From Eublepharis macularius (Eukaryota; Chordata; Lepidosauria; Squamata; Eublepharidae): a stretch of DNA of 64,000 nucleotides. The DNA lies in the NCBI RefSeq assembly GCF_028583425.1, contig NC_072798.1, positions 12,588,501-12,652,500 on the forward strand, in the 5' to 3' direction. The translations under genes were made by a program, and so were the position numbers. Positions 1 to 11,500 of the stretch are shown here, one piece after another (positions within the stretch are counted from its first letter, which is position 1; the number at the start of each line of letters is the position of its first letter). The notes below the pieces were generated by a model. It made no database searches. It was not told the origin of the DNA and worked only from the letters and a program-made list of their open reading frames with translations.

Positions 1-160
1 CCACATTCAGATGATCACACTAACTACAGTTAACTTGACTTATGGTTTTGCATGACAACCAAAACAAGCGTTGGTAATACGCATTCACAGAAAGGCTTGG
101 TCTGCCTGAACAAGTGAGCACAAACATCTCACATGATGCTCTGAAACCCGAACAAACTTA

Positions 161-278
161 GGGCCAAGCTACACATGACGAATGACACTTGAACGGCAAG
201 TGGATTGAGTGGAGGGCAAGTGAACAGGGAGAAATACACTTGCTGTTCAAGTGTCATTCGTCATGTGTAGCTTGGCCC
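161..278. mobile_element. Harbinger-like MITE, 118 bp
   Basis: The element is a near-perfect palindrome with ends GGGCCAAGCTACACATGACG and its complement. It is flanked by TTA on both sides (158-160, 279-281). The 3-bp TWA-type target duplication suggests PIF/Harbinger mobilisation. It has no coding capacity. Confidence 0.75.
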
Positions 279-688
279 TTAGAAAAGCTGGAGCTCTACT
301 TCACCCGATATACCTATTCCCAGTGCCAGCCTTTTCCATACCAGTGTCCGGATGGTAGCCTTAAACTTCTCCCCTACTTGCTCCGGCCCTTGCAAGAGAA
401 GCAAGACCTCCCTTTCCAAAGATTTGTCCAGCGCTGTCCATTCAATTTCAGTGATCTTAAAAAAGGGAAAAAAATGGCATGGTACAATCAACTCCCAACA
501 TTGGTCAGATACTTTCTGGATTGTAAATATCCGTTCCTCAGCGGTAATGAAGGAATCATCTTGAGCCGATATACATAAACAGTGCCTGGGACAAGCTGGT
601 TTCCTGAGCTGCTTGGAGAATTATGGCCACTTTTGAAGCCAAGAAACTGTGGGAGGGAAGGGATCAGCAATTCTCATAGCTTCTCTCA

Positions 689-1036
689 GAGCCAAGCTAC
701 AAGTGACGCCTGACACAGGTTGGACACTTGTCAGCTTCCCTCAAGTTCTGATGGGAAATGTAGGCATCCTGGTATTTCAGCTTAGCTCTCCATTCAATTT
801 AAGTTTACAGGCCCCCCCCACACACCCAGCAGAGGGGAAGGGGGGCACCCGGCGAGAGCCTGACGCCTGCACTCCCCTCCCGACCGCATGTTCTCTCTCC
901 CATAAACTGCCACTCTATAAACTTCAATTAAATGGAGAGCCAAGCTGCAAAACCAGGATGCCTACATTTCCCATCAAAACTTGAGGGAAGCTGTTAAGTG
1001 TCCAACCTGTGTCAGGCGTCACTTGTAGCTTGGCTC
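689..1036. mobile_element. Harbinger-like MITE, GAGCCAAGC subgroup, 348 bp
   Basis: The inverted ends GAGCCAAGCTACAAGTGACG are flanked by TCA on both sides. The arms contain the TTGTCAGCTTCCCTCAAGTT block. The longer central part is C-rich and unassigned. Confidence 0.75.
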
Positions 1037-1793
1037 TCAGTGAAGAAAGGGGCACAGCTCTTAACATTGCTGTGAGATTGGTATCTGGTTACTGAGAATG
1101 GGTTTAACATAAAGGCATGGCCTGAAGTGGCTTCCCTAGTAAGAGGGAATGTTCTAGAACCTACCAGAACTCAGGGAATCCACCAGATTTAGCATTTTGC
1201 CAGTGGCAAAAAGCGATCTCCTCCCTCTCAGTCCCCATCCCTTGATAATTTTAGGAGCAGAAGAAAAAAATGGGGAGGAAATGGCATTGACGGTGATGTT
1301 CCAAGGATTTTCCTAGATTCCTAGAGCAACACCCAGGAGTGATGCCATGCCCATTGACCCTGTGTGAGGTCACATGGTCCACACCGCTCTAGGAATTTCC
1401 CCAATCTCTATGCTAAAAACTGTCCAACCAGCCTGGGGGAAAGTGTCCTGTCCCTTTAAGAGAGACATAATGGGACGATATTCATCTCCAGGCCACGAAA
1501 AGCTCCATCTGCCCATTTCTACACTTTAAACCTTGATTAAAAGGGACCGGACGATTTTCCCCTAGGCCTGTTGGCAACCCGACACCCTCACCTTGCCCTA
1601 TTGCTTCTTACCTCTGAGGATCCTTGAGCGAGCTCCAGTTCACAATGCAGTGATTTGGCCCCTTCAAAGACGCTGCTGTTGAACTTGTATATTAGAGGAA
1701 AGTTTATGCCATTCCTAGGGGGGCGGGGATTAAAAGCACAAGCTGCTTATCAGACTGAAAACACTGACACCTCACCACACAGACACATGGTAC

Positions 1794-2012
1794 TAGGGTT
1801 GCCATTGTCCAGGTGGTGGCTGGAGATCCCCCGGAATTACAACCGGCCTCCAGGCCACAGAGATCAGTTCACCTGGAGAAAATGGCTACTTTGGGGGGTG
1901 GACTCTATGGAATTATGCCCTGCCAAAGTCCTTTCCCTCCCCAAACCCCACTTTTTCCAGGTTTCACCCCCCAGATCTCCAGGAATTTCCCAACCTGGAG
2001 GTGGCAACCCTA
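1794..2012. mobile_element. hAT-like MITE, TAGGGTTGCC family
   Basis: The ends are TAGGGTTGCCA and TGGCAACCCTA with conserved interior (GGAGATC, GAGAAAATGGCTACTTTGG). No matching 8-bp duplication is left at this copy. Confidence 0.65.
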
Positions 2013-2021
2013 ATAAAGAGT

Positions 2022-2345
2022 CTAGTAGCATCTATAAGACTAACAAAATTTGTGGTAGGGTATGAGCTTTTGTGAGTCACAGCTCACTTCTGATCTTCTG
2101 AAGTAGTGAGCTGTGACTCACGAAAGCTCATACCCTACCACTGTGACACTGAGAGATCTCTGTCTTTTGGTGCTACACCTCTGAAGATGCCAGCCACAGC
2201 TGCTGGCGAAACGTCAGGAACTACAATGCCAAGACCACGGCAATACAGCCCGGAAAACCCACAACAACCATCTACCACAAATTGTTGGTCTTATAGGTGC
2301 TACTGGACTCTTACTCTTTTCTCCTGCTACAGACTGACACAGCTA
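2022..2345. repeat. palindromic dispersed repeat (CAGTAGCACC family) split by a hairpin retroposon
   Basis: The arms GTCTAGTAGCATCTATAAGA and GGTGCTACTGGACTCTT flank a palindrome around GTGAGTCACAGCTCAC. A hairpin element (2142-2271) sits inside. Other family members are at 7733-7935, 22445-22545, 26935-27020 and 34862-34950. Confidence 0.55.
2142..2271 (+). mobile_element. hairpin retroposon, 5'-truncated copy
   Basis: The copy contains only the right arm, ending CCCACAACAACCA, with CTACCAC duplicated at 2135-2141 and 2272-2278. It carries CTGAAGA..GCTGGCGAAACGTC (2181-2215), which resembles a hammerhead ribozyme core. The fixed 3' end with a truncated 5' end points to reverse-transcription-based insertion. 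Confidence 0.55.
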
Positions 2346-2355
2346 CCGACATCTT

Positions 2356-2449
2356 GATCTATGGCATTATAGTCAGCTGAAGTCCCACCCCTCCAGGCTC
2401 CACCCTCCAAATCTCCAGGAATCTCCCAACCAGGAACTGGCAACCCTAC
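2356..2449. mobile_element. hAT-like MITE fragment, TAGGGTTGCC family
   Basis: Only the right half is present, ending CTGGCAACCCTA. Confidence 0.5.
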
Positions 2450-2478
2450 AAAATACTGAGACCCAGAGGGAAACTCAC

Positions 2479-2543
2479 GAGATTAGCTCTTGCTGCATCT
2501 GCTGTATGTTGCTCACCAGTTTGCTTTTCTCTGCGCGGAGGGT
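2479..2543 (-). CDS. KASH5/IRAG2-family gene, most downstream exon in window
   Basis: The exon encodes TLRAEKSKLVSNIQQMQQEL plus Ile, and leaves two bases into a codon. The acceptor is ATTCTAG and the donor is ATCTC|GTGAGT. It continues the coiled coil after the preceding exon (KASH5 counterpart ELRLEISRLEEQLSQ). Downstream exons, including any KASH tail, would lie beyond the left edge; none is seen between 1 and 2478. Confidence 0.7.
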
Positions 2544-5500
2544 CTAGAATCACATCCACAACAAAGAAATCTTAGCACAGAGAGGCAGACTGAGAACGTG
2601 CCACCTTCCCACAGCCCCCCAACATAGCCCTGCAACTTGCCTCTACTACAGTAGCATATTCTTTAAGAGCAGATTTCAGCTCTTGGATGTCCAAGTCCTT
2701 CTGCAAAATATCAGAAGAATAAATCTGAAAGGCAGCCATAGTGCCTGATCTTCCGTACAAAGAACTTCTGTCAAGTCAGCCCAGGCGACAGAGGAACACG
2801 GTTATTGACTTAAGGTATTTATCACATTTTTCTCAGACCCTTTCTCCATAGAGTCGTTTGGGGCTTACAATGTCCTCTCTTCCTTCATTTTGCCTTAACA
2901 GCTCTACAAGATAGGTGAGCAACTGGTTCAAGGTTGCCCAGAAAGACTCCCAGCAGACTTGGGGTCTGAACCTGGGTCACCCAGCTCTTAGTCTGACACT
3001 CTAACCACTTACCCACACTGTTTTGCATACTCTGGCTTTCAGTGCAGTTCTCAAAGCCACTTACAGCACAAGAAGAAATGGCCACAAGAAGCAAAGAATT
3101 GCTCCCCTACCCCACCGCTTTTCTATAGCTAACCCCTGAAGGTGTTTAATGGACATAATTGGCTTAAATAAACAATCATCGATGGCCTTTGATGGTAAGT
3201 GGCTATTAGTTTCAGCCATACACACCCTCTCCCCATCTGCCTGGGGAACGGTGGAGAGAAATGGTCTAGCGACTCTGATGTAGTTAGCGATGGATTCTAA
3301 ATCTGTATTTTTCAAGTGGTTTGCAAGGATCCAGAGCAGGGCGGAGGGGGGCAGTAATCCCAAAGATATGCCTATAATTCTATGGAATTTTTATTGCTTT
3401 ACGAATTAGCACTGTATTCAAATGCTCCCTCATTCCTCCAGGCAATTACACTGCATCTGAAAAAAAACTGAGCTCTGACTCACAAAAGCTCCTGCTGGCA
3501 TAAATGTTAGTCTTTAAGGTGTGTCTTGGTTCCCGTTTTGTTTTATTCCCAAAATACCATCGTTCTCCAAGACAATGAAAGAGCTCCCAGCATTTTTTGT
3601 GCAGCCCCAAACTCTCTTCTGTTCTGCAGCCACAACGGGAAGTGTATGAGCCAGTCGCATACTCTCACCTAACCTACCTCACAGGATTGTTGTGAAAACA
3701 ACCAAAATGAGGAAAGGAGAACCCTGCATTCCACCCTGGAGTTCCCTAGAAGAACGAAATGGATCTGCTTTAGCCATGAAACAGGTTGGCCCATCCTCGG
3801 GCACACAGGCATTCCTGTCTCATGGCTAGCTTGGCCATGGCATGCAAACCCTTATTATTGCAAACGAGAGCACAGCAACAGTTCCTCCCCAGCCTTCATA
3901 CATGGCCAGGAAGGTTTTTTTGCATGATTCAAATTAACTACAGGGGTTTGGAGCAATGCAAAACAGTACCAGTCAAGGGAAGGGCTTGGGACATTGCACA
4001 GGTTGGCCACGACTTAAATAGCTGCTGGGCTAAGGGGAAACTTGCCCAGCGCCTCCTGGCTGTGCCAAACTTAGTGTTTTTAAAGGGAATTCTACCCCAA
4101 GCCAGAAGAGCAGTATAGCTTAGAGCCAAGCTACAAGTGACGCCCGACACAGGTGGGACACTTGTCAGCTTCCCTCAAGTTTTGATGGGAAATGTAGGCG
4201 TCCTGGTTTTACTGCTTGGCTCTCCATTACAGCTGCAAGACCAGGACGCCTACATTTCCCATCAAAACTTGAGGGAAGCTGACAAGTGTCCAACCTGTGT
4301 CAGGCGTCACTTGTAGCTTAGCTCTTAGGAATTCCTGCCCGGGCTGGTCCAAAGTATTGTGTCCCCCAAAGCAAGGTACATTCCGGGTACATGCTCCCAC
4401 CAGCAGGTTCAAACCGAACCCCTGCAAACCAGCCTGCAGTGGTACAAGCCCAGGAGGGAGACTGATGGCTAGGAGGTAGCCAGACCTCTGTGTTGCATTA
4501 GTACTCTTCTCGTTACGCTGCTCCAGGCAGTTGCCTTGGCTTTGTTAGAGAACTGTTCCTTGTATCTACTTCAACCAGCTCACTGCTTCACGGGGACTGC
4601 GCTGCTGCTGTTCAGCAGACAGTACGGGTCTCTCCTTCCCCCCTCCTCCTATTTGCAGCAAGTGGCTAAACGGAGAAGTTCTTATCCCAGACAGGAAGGT
4701 GGCGTCGCTGCCACTCAGATGTTTCTCCGCTGCAAGCACCCTGAGTAATGCTCAGCAGTCACCCAACTCCTAGCAAAGATCCATTTGAGAATGTGCTACC
4801 TGGTTTTAAAAAAAGGGACCAATTTATGCCAGTGATTTCCAAATGAATGGTACTATAACAACAACAACAACATTTGATTTATATACCGCTCTTCAGGACA
4901 ACTTAATGCCCACTCAGAGCAGTTTACAAAGTATGCCATTATTATCCCCACAACAAAACACCCTGTGAGGCGGGTGGGGCTGAGAGAGCTCCGAGAGAGC
5001 TGTGACTGAGGGCCAAGCTACACATGACGAATGACACTTGAATGGCAAGTGTATTTCTCCCTGTTCACTTGCCCTCCACTCAATCCACTTGCCGTTCAAG
5101 TGTCATTCGTCATGTGTAGCTTGGCCCTCGCCCATCCAGCTGGCTTCAAGTGGAGGAGTGGGGAATCAAACCCGGTTCTCCCGATTAGAGTCCACCCACT
5201 CTTAACCACTACACCAAACTGGCTATGGTCACTTGACAAAGACTTAAGTGTGGCGGTGTAAAAATTTCCTGTGCTGTGTCACGTTTGACCCACTTTGGAT
5301 CATAAAACTGCTGACTTCAAGCCCAAAATCAGAGTGTAAACTAACCAGTTTACTACAATAGGTCCTTAAGGCTGCCAGTCTAAGAACACTTTCCTGGGAG
5401 TCAGCTGCATTGGATAAAATGGGACTTACTTCTGAGTAGACATGTTTAGGATTGCTCTCAAAACCTCAAAGTGCTTAGCAGTCTTTCCCCAGGGTGCCGT

Positions 5501-8500
5501 TTCCAGAACTAGAGTGGCACCCAGCTTTCTTTTAACTCCCTTCCAGGTAGGGTTTTGCCAGGTCTCCTTATCCTCCCAGCGGAAGGGGTGAGGAACTCAG
5601 CACTCACCTTTTGGATCTCTTCACATGAGCACTCTCGGCATGGGGCAATGACATCACTTCTGGGAGTGCCATCATGGCGCAGGCAGTGGGAATGCTCCCA
5701 TAGTTTGTGCCGAGCCAATTCTTAAAGATTCAGCCCATTGGGGGCCCAAATCAGCCTGGTGCAAAGTGTGGGAGCACTCCTGCAGCCTTTGCAATAATGT
5801 CCCTCTTAGAAGCAACTTTGTGCTGCACTGGGAGCACACCTCAGGAGGGCCCATTACCTCGTCTTTTCCCCATGCTGACTAGGCGAGTAGTGGCAAGGGG
5901 TGGAGAGTGGGAGTGGGGGATCCAGTGCCCCCACCAGGGGATTGGCAACCCTACTTCCAGGGCCAACAGTATCACAGGGAGGGGCATCAGTAAGCAGAGC
6001 TGTGCAGGGGAGGTAAAGGTAAAGGTAGTCCCCTGTGCAAGCACCCATTACTGACCCATGGGGGGATGTCACATCACGACGTCTTCTTGGCAGACTTTTT
6101 GTTACACAGTGGTTTGCCATTGCCTTCCCCGGTCATCTACACTTCACCCTCAGGAAACTGGGTCCTCATTTTACCGACCTTGGAAGGATGGAAGGCTGAG
6201 TCAACCTTGAGCCAGCTATCTGAACCCGGCTTCCGCCAGGATCGAACTCAGGTCGTGAGCAGAGCTTGGGCCGCATTGCTCTCTCTTTTGCCGAGACTCC
6301 AGACCTCATAATACTTCATTGCTCTCTCCCTTTTCCCCCCCCAAATGGGGTGGACCAGTCCCTTTCTTCTGCATTCTCTCCCTGAAAATCATTCCAGAGA
6401 GGTTGTGCAGGGGAAGGAAGGGTTAAATCCTCATCCCCCCCCCCCTCCTCAGAACATGCATTTAAGCTCTGGAAAAAAAAATAAGAGAAGAGCCAATCAC
6501 AGGTTTCTCATCAACTCTGGCCGTTGGCACAATCTCCACCCTTCTCCCAATGGACTGAGGGAAACTACTCCATTTTAAAGGCCAAGGATGCCCTCCCCGC
6601 CAGACGTCCTGACCAGAGACTAATAAAATTCTGGATGGGAAATTAACAGACGGCTGTGCTGCCTTTTTAACTTCCAGGGGAACCGCATCATCTACAGGAA
6701 GCAAACAGCTAGTGCAGAATTTACAGGGAACGGCTGAAACAAGCAAGGTTTGCGAACCGTTTAGTCTGATGAGGTTTCAGTTACTTGAGTGAGAATGCAA
6801 CTCTTGTGAGTTGCTACTACCCGCTACTAGGGCTGCCAACCTCCAGGTAGCTCCTGGAGCCCTCCCGAAATTGTAACTGATCTCCTGATGAGAGAGATCA
6901 GTTCCCCTGAAGAAAATGGCTGCTTTGGAGGGTGGGCTGTATGACATTATACCCTGCTGGGGCCCCTTCTCCAAGCTGCTTTTACTATGACTGGACAGAC
7001 AGTGTTGTGCAGTGGTTACAGTGTGAGGCTAGAAAACCCAGGTTCAAATCTACACTTTGCCACAAACCTTGTTGGGTGATCAGGGACCATCACTGTCTTT
7101 CAGCCTAACCTACCTCACAGGGTTGTTGGGAGGATCAAATGGGGAAAGAAAGAACCATGTACATCACTCAGAGGAAGGGAGAGATTTAAAAAGGCCTTAC
7201 TTAGAAGGCGTTCTCACACTTATGTTCATGAGGTAAATAGGATCTAGACCATAACAAGGGTAGAAGCATTGGGCTGGACGGGAAGGGTTCCAAAAGAAAA
7301 AAAAAACTAGCAGGATTCACATCGAGTTCCCTCACTTGCTGGGCACCCCTCCTAAGAGGAGAAACTGTCATTGCAAGCTCACATTCCCTTTAATAACAAC
7401 AACAACAACATTTGATTTATACACCACCCTTCAGGATAACTTAATGCCCACTCAGAGCGGTTTACAAAGTGTGTTATTATTATTCTCACAGCAATCACCC
7501 TGTGAGGTGGGTGGGGCTGAGAGAGCTCCAAGAAGCTGTGACTGATCCCAGGTCACCCAGCTGGCTTCAAGTGGAGGAGTGGGGAATCAAACCCGGCTCT
7601 CCAGATTACAGTCCTGCCGCTCCTTGCAATTAGATAACAACCATACAGTTTGACATTCATATTGCTACAATTTTTTCTGGGAAAAAAGTGACACGTGCAA
7701 ACAAAGTAAACAACTGAAGTACTAACCAGAGAATCTGAGTCCAGTGGCACCAACAAGATATTCAGGGTGTAACCTTTCACGAGGCAGAGCTCCCATCTTC
7801 AGACACTTCAGAGGTTTCTGAGTAAGGAAGCTCAGACTCTTGAAAGCTCACACCCTGAATATCTTGTTGGTCTCTAAGGTGCCACCGGACTTCAATCCTG
7901 CTGTTCTACTGCAGACCCAACACAGCTACCCACCTAAAATTAATCACCAACCTTAAGGAGGGATGTGTCTTTATTCATCAGAGAGTTCTCATACATGTGT
8001 AACTGTAACTGAAAAGAAGTGGGGGGGGGGGGGGTTAGATGCATGTCATACCTTGGGCATAGCACTAGTTACTTCTAAGAGAAAGTCAAAGCTGCCAAAT
8101 CAGGTACTCTCTGTGAAACAGGGGCTGTTTGAGGGGGAAGGTCAAGTCTCTGGTGTCTACTCCAAACTGGAGCAACAAAAATTGATGCTTGCATGTTCCT
8201 CTATTGAATAGCCATTCCGGATTTCACCATTCAGGTAGCTTTCCATCTCTTGGAAGGATTAATAGGAAGACAGTTGCTATCAATCCGTTGTCAGGTATCT
8301 ATCAAATGTTGACATCGGATATTGTTGGATATCAAGCAGTCTGAATATTCCGTATCAAACCGAAAAGGATTCGGGGAAGCAAAGTTCATTTTAGCGCCAG
8401 TGATCAACTTCCAGTAGGTGCTACTGGACTCTTTTCTGTTTTGCTACTACAGACTAACACGGCTATCTCCTCCGGATCTATTCCCTGAACTCACAATCCT

Positions 8501-11500
8501 TACGGCATTCCACTTAAACTTATACGCAGTGATATTTCAAAGGCTGACCAAGTATATATCTAAACCTCACTCGTTCTGTTTGACACTGCTGTTTAACTTA
8601 AAATAAAGGGCAGAATTGCCGATTTTTAAGACTGAGTTTACATGTGTTCAAAACAAAAAAAAAAATTAAATGCAGATTCAGTTTATTTCAAAATTAAAGA
8701 TTCTAAACTTGATCATGTCTCAAATTTGCATGGTCTATTAAACACAGGAGTTGCCTTGCTGGATGGGACCAATGGCCCATCTACTCCAGCATCCTATTTC
8801 CACACTAGCTAGCTATGTGCATCGGAAACTGGGTAAGCCGGTCATGGAAGCCAAATCCTAATCTTGTTCCTCAGTGCTCTTATTCTGAGGTATCCTGCCT
8901 CTGAACATGGAGGTTCTATTCAGCCATAAGTGCCAATATCCATGGAGCTATGTGCCCTCCACCTCTTAATGGCATCCTTATATCACGCAGCAGTGAGTTC
9001 CACAGGTTAAGTATGCAATATGTTTGAATAAATATTTTAGGTTACACTAGGGTTGCCATCTCCAGGCTGAGAAATTCTTGGAGATTTGGGAGATGCAGCC
9101 TGGAAAGGGCAGGGACTTCAGTGGAGTATAAAGTCTATAGAGTCCACTCACCATTTTCTCTAAGGGAAATTATCTCTGTGGCCTGAGATCAGTTGCAATT
9201 CTGAGAGATCTCCAGGCTCCACCTGGAGGTTGGCAACCCTAGGTTATGCCCTGCTTCATCTACACAAATGTCCATGCACCTATCTCCATAAATCAAAGAG
9301 GGTCTTTAAGCCTCCCATTACCTTGAATATCAATGTTGAATATACTTAGGTTATGGATCCAAATAATCTGTAGAAGGGACTTACTTGGAGTTCAGCCACA
9401 TTTCTGGATAACTCTGCAATGTTCTTCTCGAGACCATCCGAATCCAGAACATTCTTAATATTCTGGATTAAAAGCAAGTACCATGTTATGCTAAAAAAAA
9501 TTATATCGAAAACACACTAGCTTAAGAAACAGGACACTGGGCAGAGGGGAGAAGAAAGAAATGGCCAGAATCAGACCCAAAACAGCCAGGATTGGTCCTG
9601 AAACGGCCAGGATTGGGCCTCTGATGGGTGGTGGATCACTCTCCCACTCAGCAGCGGCCCAATCCTGACCATTTTAGGCCCTTTTTCGGCCATTTTCAGC
9701 CCCTTTTTGCCATTTTGGGCCCAATTTCAGCCCTGAATGGCCAGGATTGGGTCCAAAACAGCCAGGATAGGTGATGTCAGGGGGTGGGGCATATGCAAAT
9801 GAATTGTGCTGATGAGTTATGCTAATGAGTTCCTGCAGCTCTTTTTCTACAAAATGACCCAATACTGAGTCAAACTATTGGCCTATTTACCCTGGGGCTC
9901 CCACTGGAAAAAAAATATCCTCTTTAAGAAAGTCATTCAATGGAATGACTTCTCAATTTTCTATCTATTGAATGGGGAAGGCAACCAAAGGCACAGATTG
10001 TCTAGTGGAGTAGAAACACCTGGGCTGGTCTTGTGTATCATGTAACTCTCAAAACAACAGATTACACACTTACCTCTTCTTGGAGACTCGAAATCTTCAG
10101 AATGAGAGACTGGTTCTCTTTTTCCTAGTGGAAAGAATGAAAAATAGAAGAGAGGGGGGCTATACTTTGACAAGCCATTGCGAGAAGATGCAGAACTGTT
10201 CTAGCTAATCTGTACATCTTCACATAAATGAACTGTTACACACACACACACATACTAACCCTTGCCAAACTGGTAATCTGGTGTCCTCTTTGTGAGTATG
10301 AGTTCTCATTTATGCACAGCTGGCATTCAGAAGTGACTGTTGCAGCCTACATGCTTCTAAACATCTCTGTATTCATAAGGACTAGAAACTTTTTATGAAA
10401 GGAAGCAAAAATTCTGGAAGATGCTGCTCTCTGCAGAATTACAATGCCTGGCCCGGACTGTAAGTCAAAGTTTTGGGCTTCTGTAACAAACAACAGTATC
10501 TGGAAAAAGGTTGAGACCACTTACTAGCTGTTTATTCTGTGTGAACAGCTTCAGAGCGTTTTCTTCAGAAGCGCTCAGATTGCCTTTTGCTTCTTCCAGT
10601 TCCTCTGTTAAGTTTCTCACTTGAGTAACAGACTGCTGGAAACTGAAAGAGCCAAACCCCCATTATCAGCCACGTAGATTGATTGACATATTTTTGTATG
10701 TAGCGCCCTCAAGTCATAGCTGACTTACAGCAACCCCTGGTGGGGTTTTCTTGGCAACAGACAATCAGAGGTGGTTTGCCATTGCCTGCCTCTGCAACCC
10801 TGGTCTTCATCCAATTACTAACCAAGGCGGACCCTGCTTAGCTTCTGAGATCTGACGAGATCAGGCTCACCTGGGCTAACCAGGTCAGGGCACGTGATAT
10901 TTTAACAAAAATGAAATCAGGAGAAGCAACAAGACTGAAAACACACAGCTCAGGATGTCTAGATGGATGCTTTTTCTTTGCAGCCTTAGTAGCTTTATGT
11001 TAGGATAAAATCATGTAGGTAATGTAGTTTCTAGCAAGGATGGTGGGGGAGAGTGCCATCAAGTCACAGCTGACTAATGTGACCCCTTTCTTTCAAGGCA
11101 AGAGACTAACAGAGGTGGTTTGCCATTGCCTACCTCTGCAACCCTAGTCTGGCTTGCAGGTCTCCCATCCAATTACTAACCAAAGTCGACCCTGCTTAGC
11201 TTCCGAGATCTGACAAGATCAGGCTTGCCTGGGCTGTCCAGGGGAGGGCTTTCACAAACAAACATTGCTGAAAGTGTTAACTCTACTCTAAGCCAATGAT
11301 TTAAATATGCAGTTGAGGAGGGGCATGGCTCAGAGGTAGAGCATCTGCTTGGCATGCAGAAGGTTCCAGGTTCTATCCCCGGCATCTCCAGTTAAAAGGA
11401 GTAGGTAGCAGGTGATGTGAAAGACCCCTGCCTGACACCATGGAGAGCAATGGACACAAATGGACCAAAGACCTGGTAGCTTAATGTTGCCACTTATGCC

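Larger units (their letters stand above)
1..2478. other. left edge, no exon seen; repeats
   Basis: This stretch would hold downstream introns or exons of the KASH-family gene. I see only mobile elements (161-278, 689-1036, 1794-2012, 2022-2345) and unassigned sequence. Confidence 0.5.

Noticed and set aside
5509-5718. Possible missing coiled-coil exon on the minus strand ending CRECSCEEIQK with a strong donor GTGAGT
   Set aside because: The sequence around it (GAAGTGATGTCAT, GGGAGCA blocks, GGGCCCAAAT) matches a dispersed repeat also at 32150-32240, and the peptide does not resemble the expected segment.
11317-11390. Functional tRNA-Ala gene
   Set aside because: The cloverleaf is imperfect, a SINE body follows, and diverged copies of the same unit occur elsewhere in the window.
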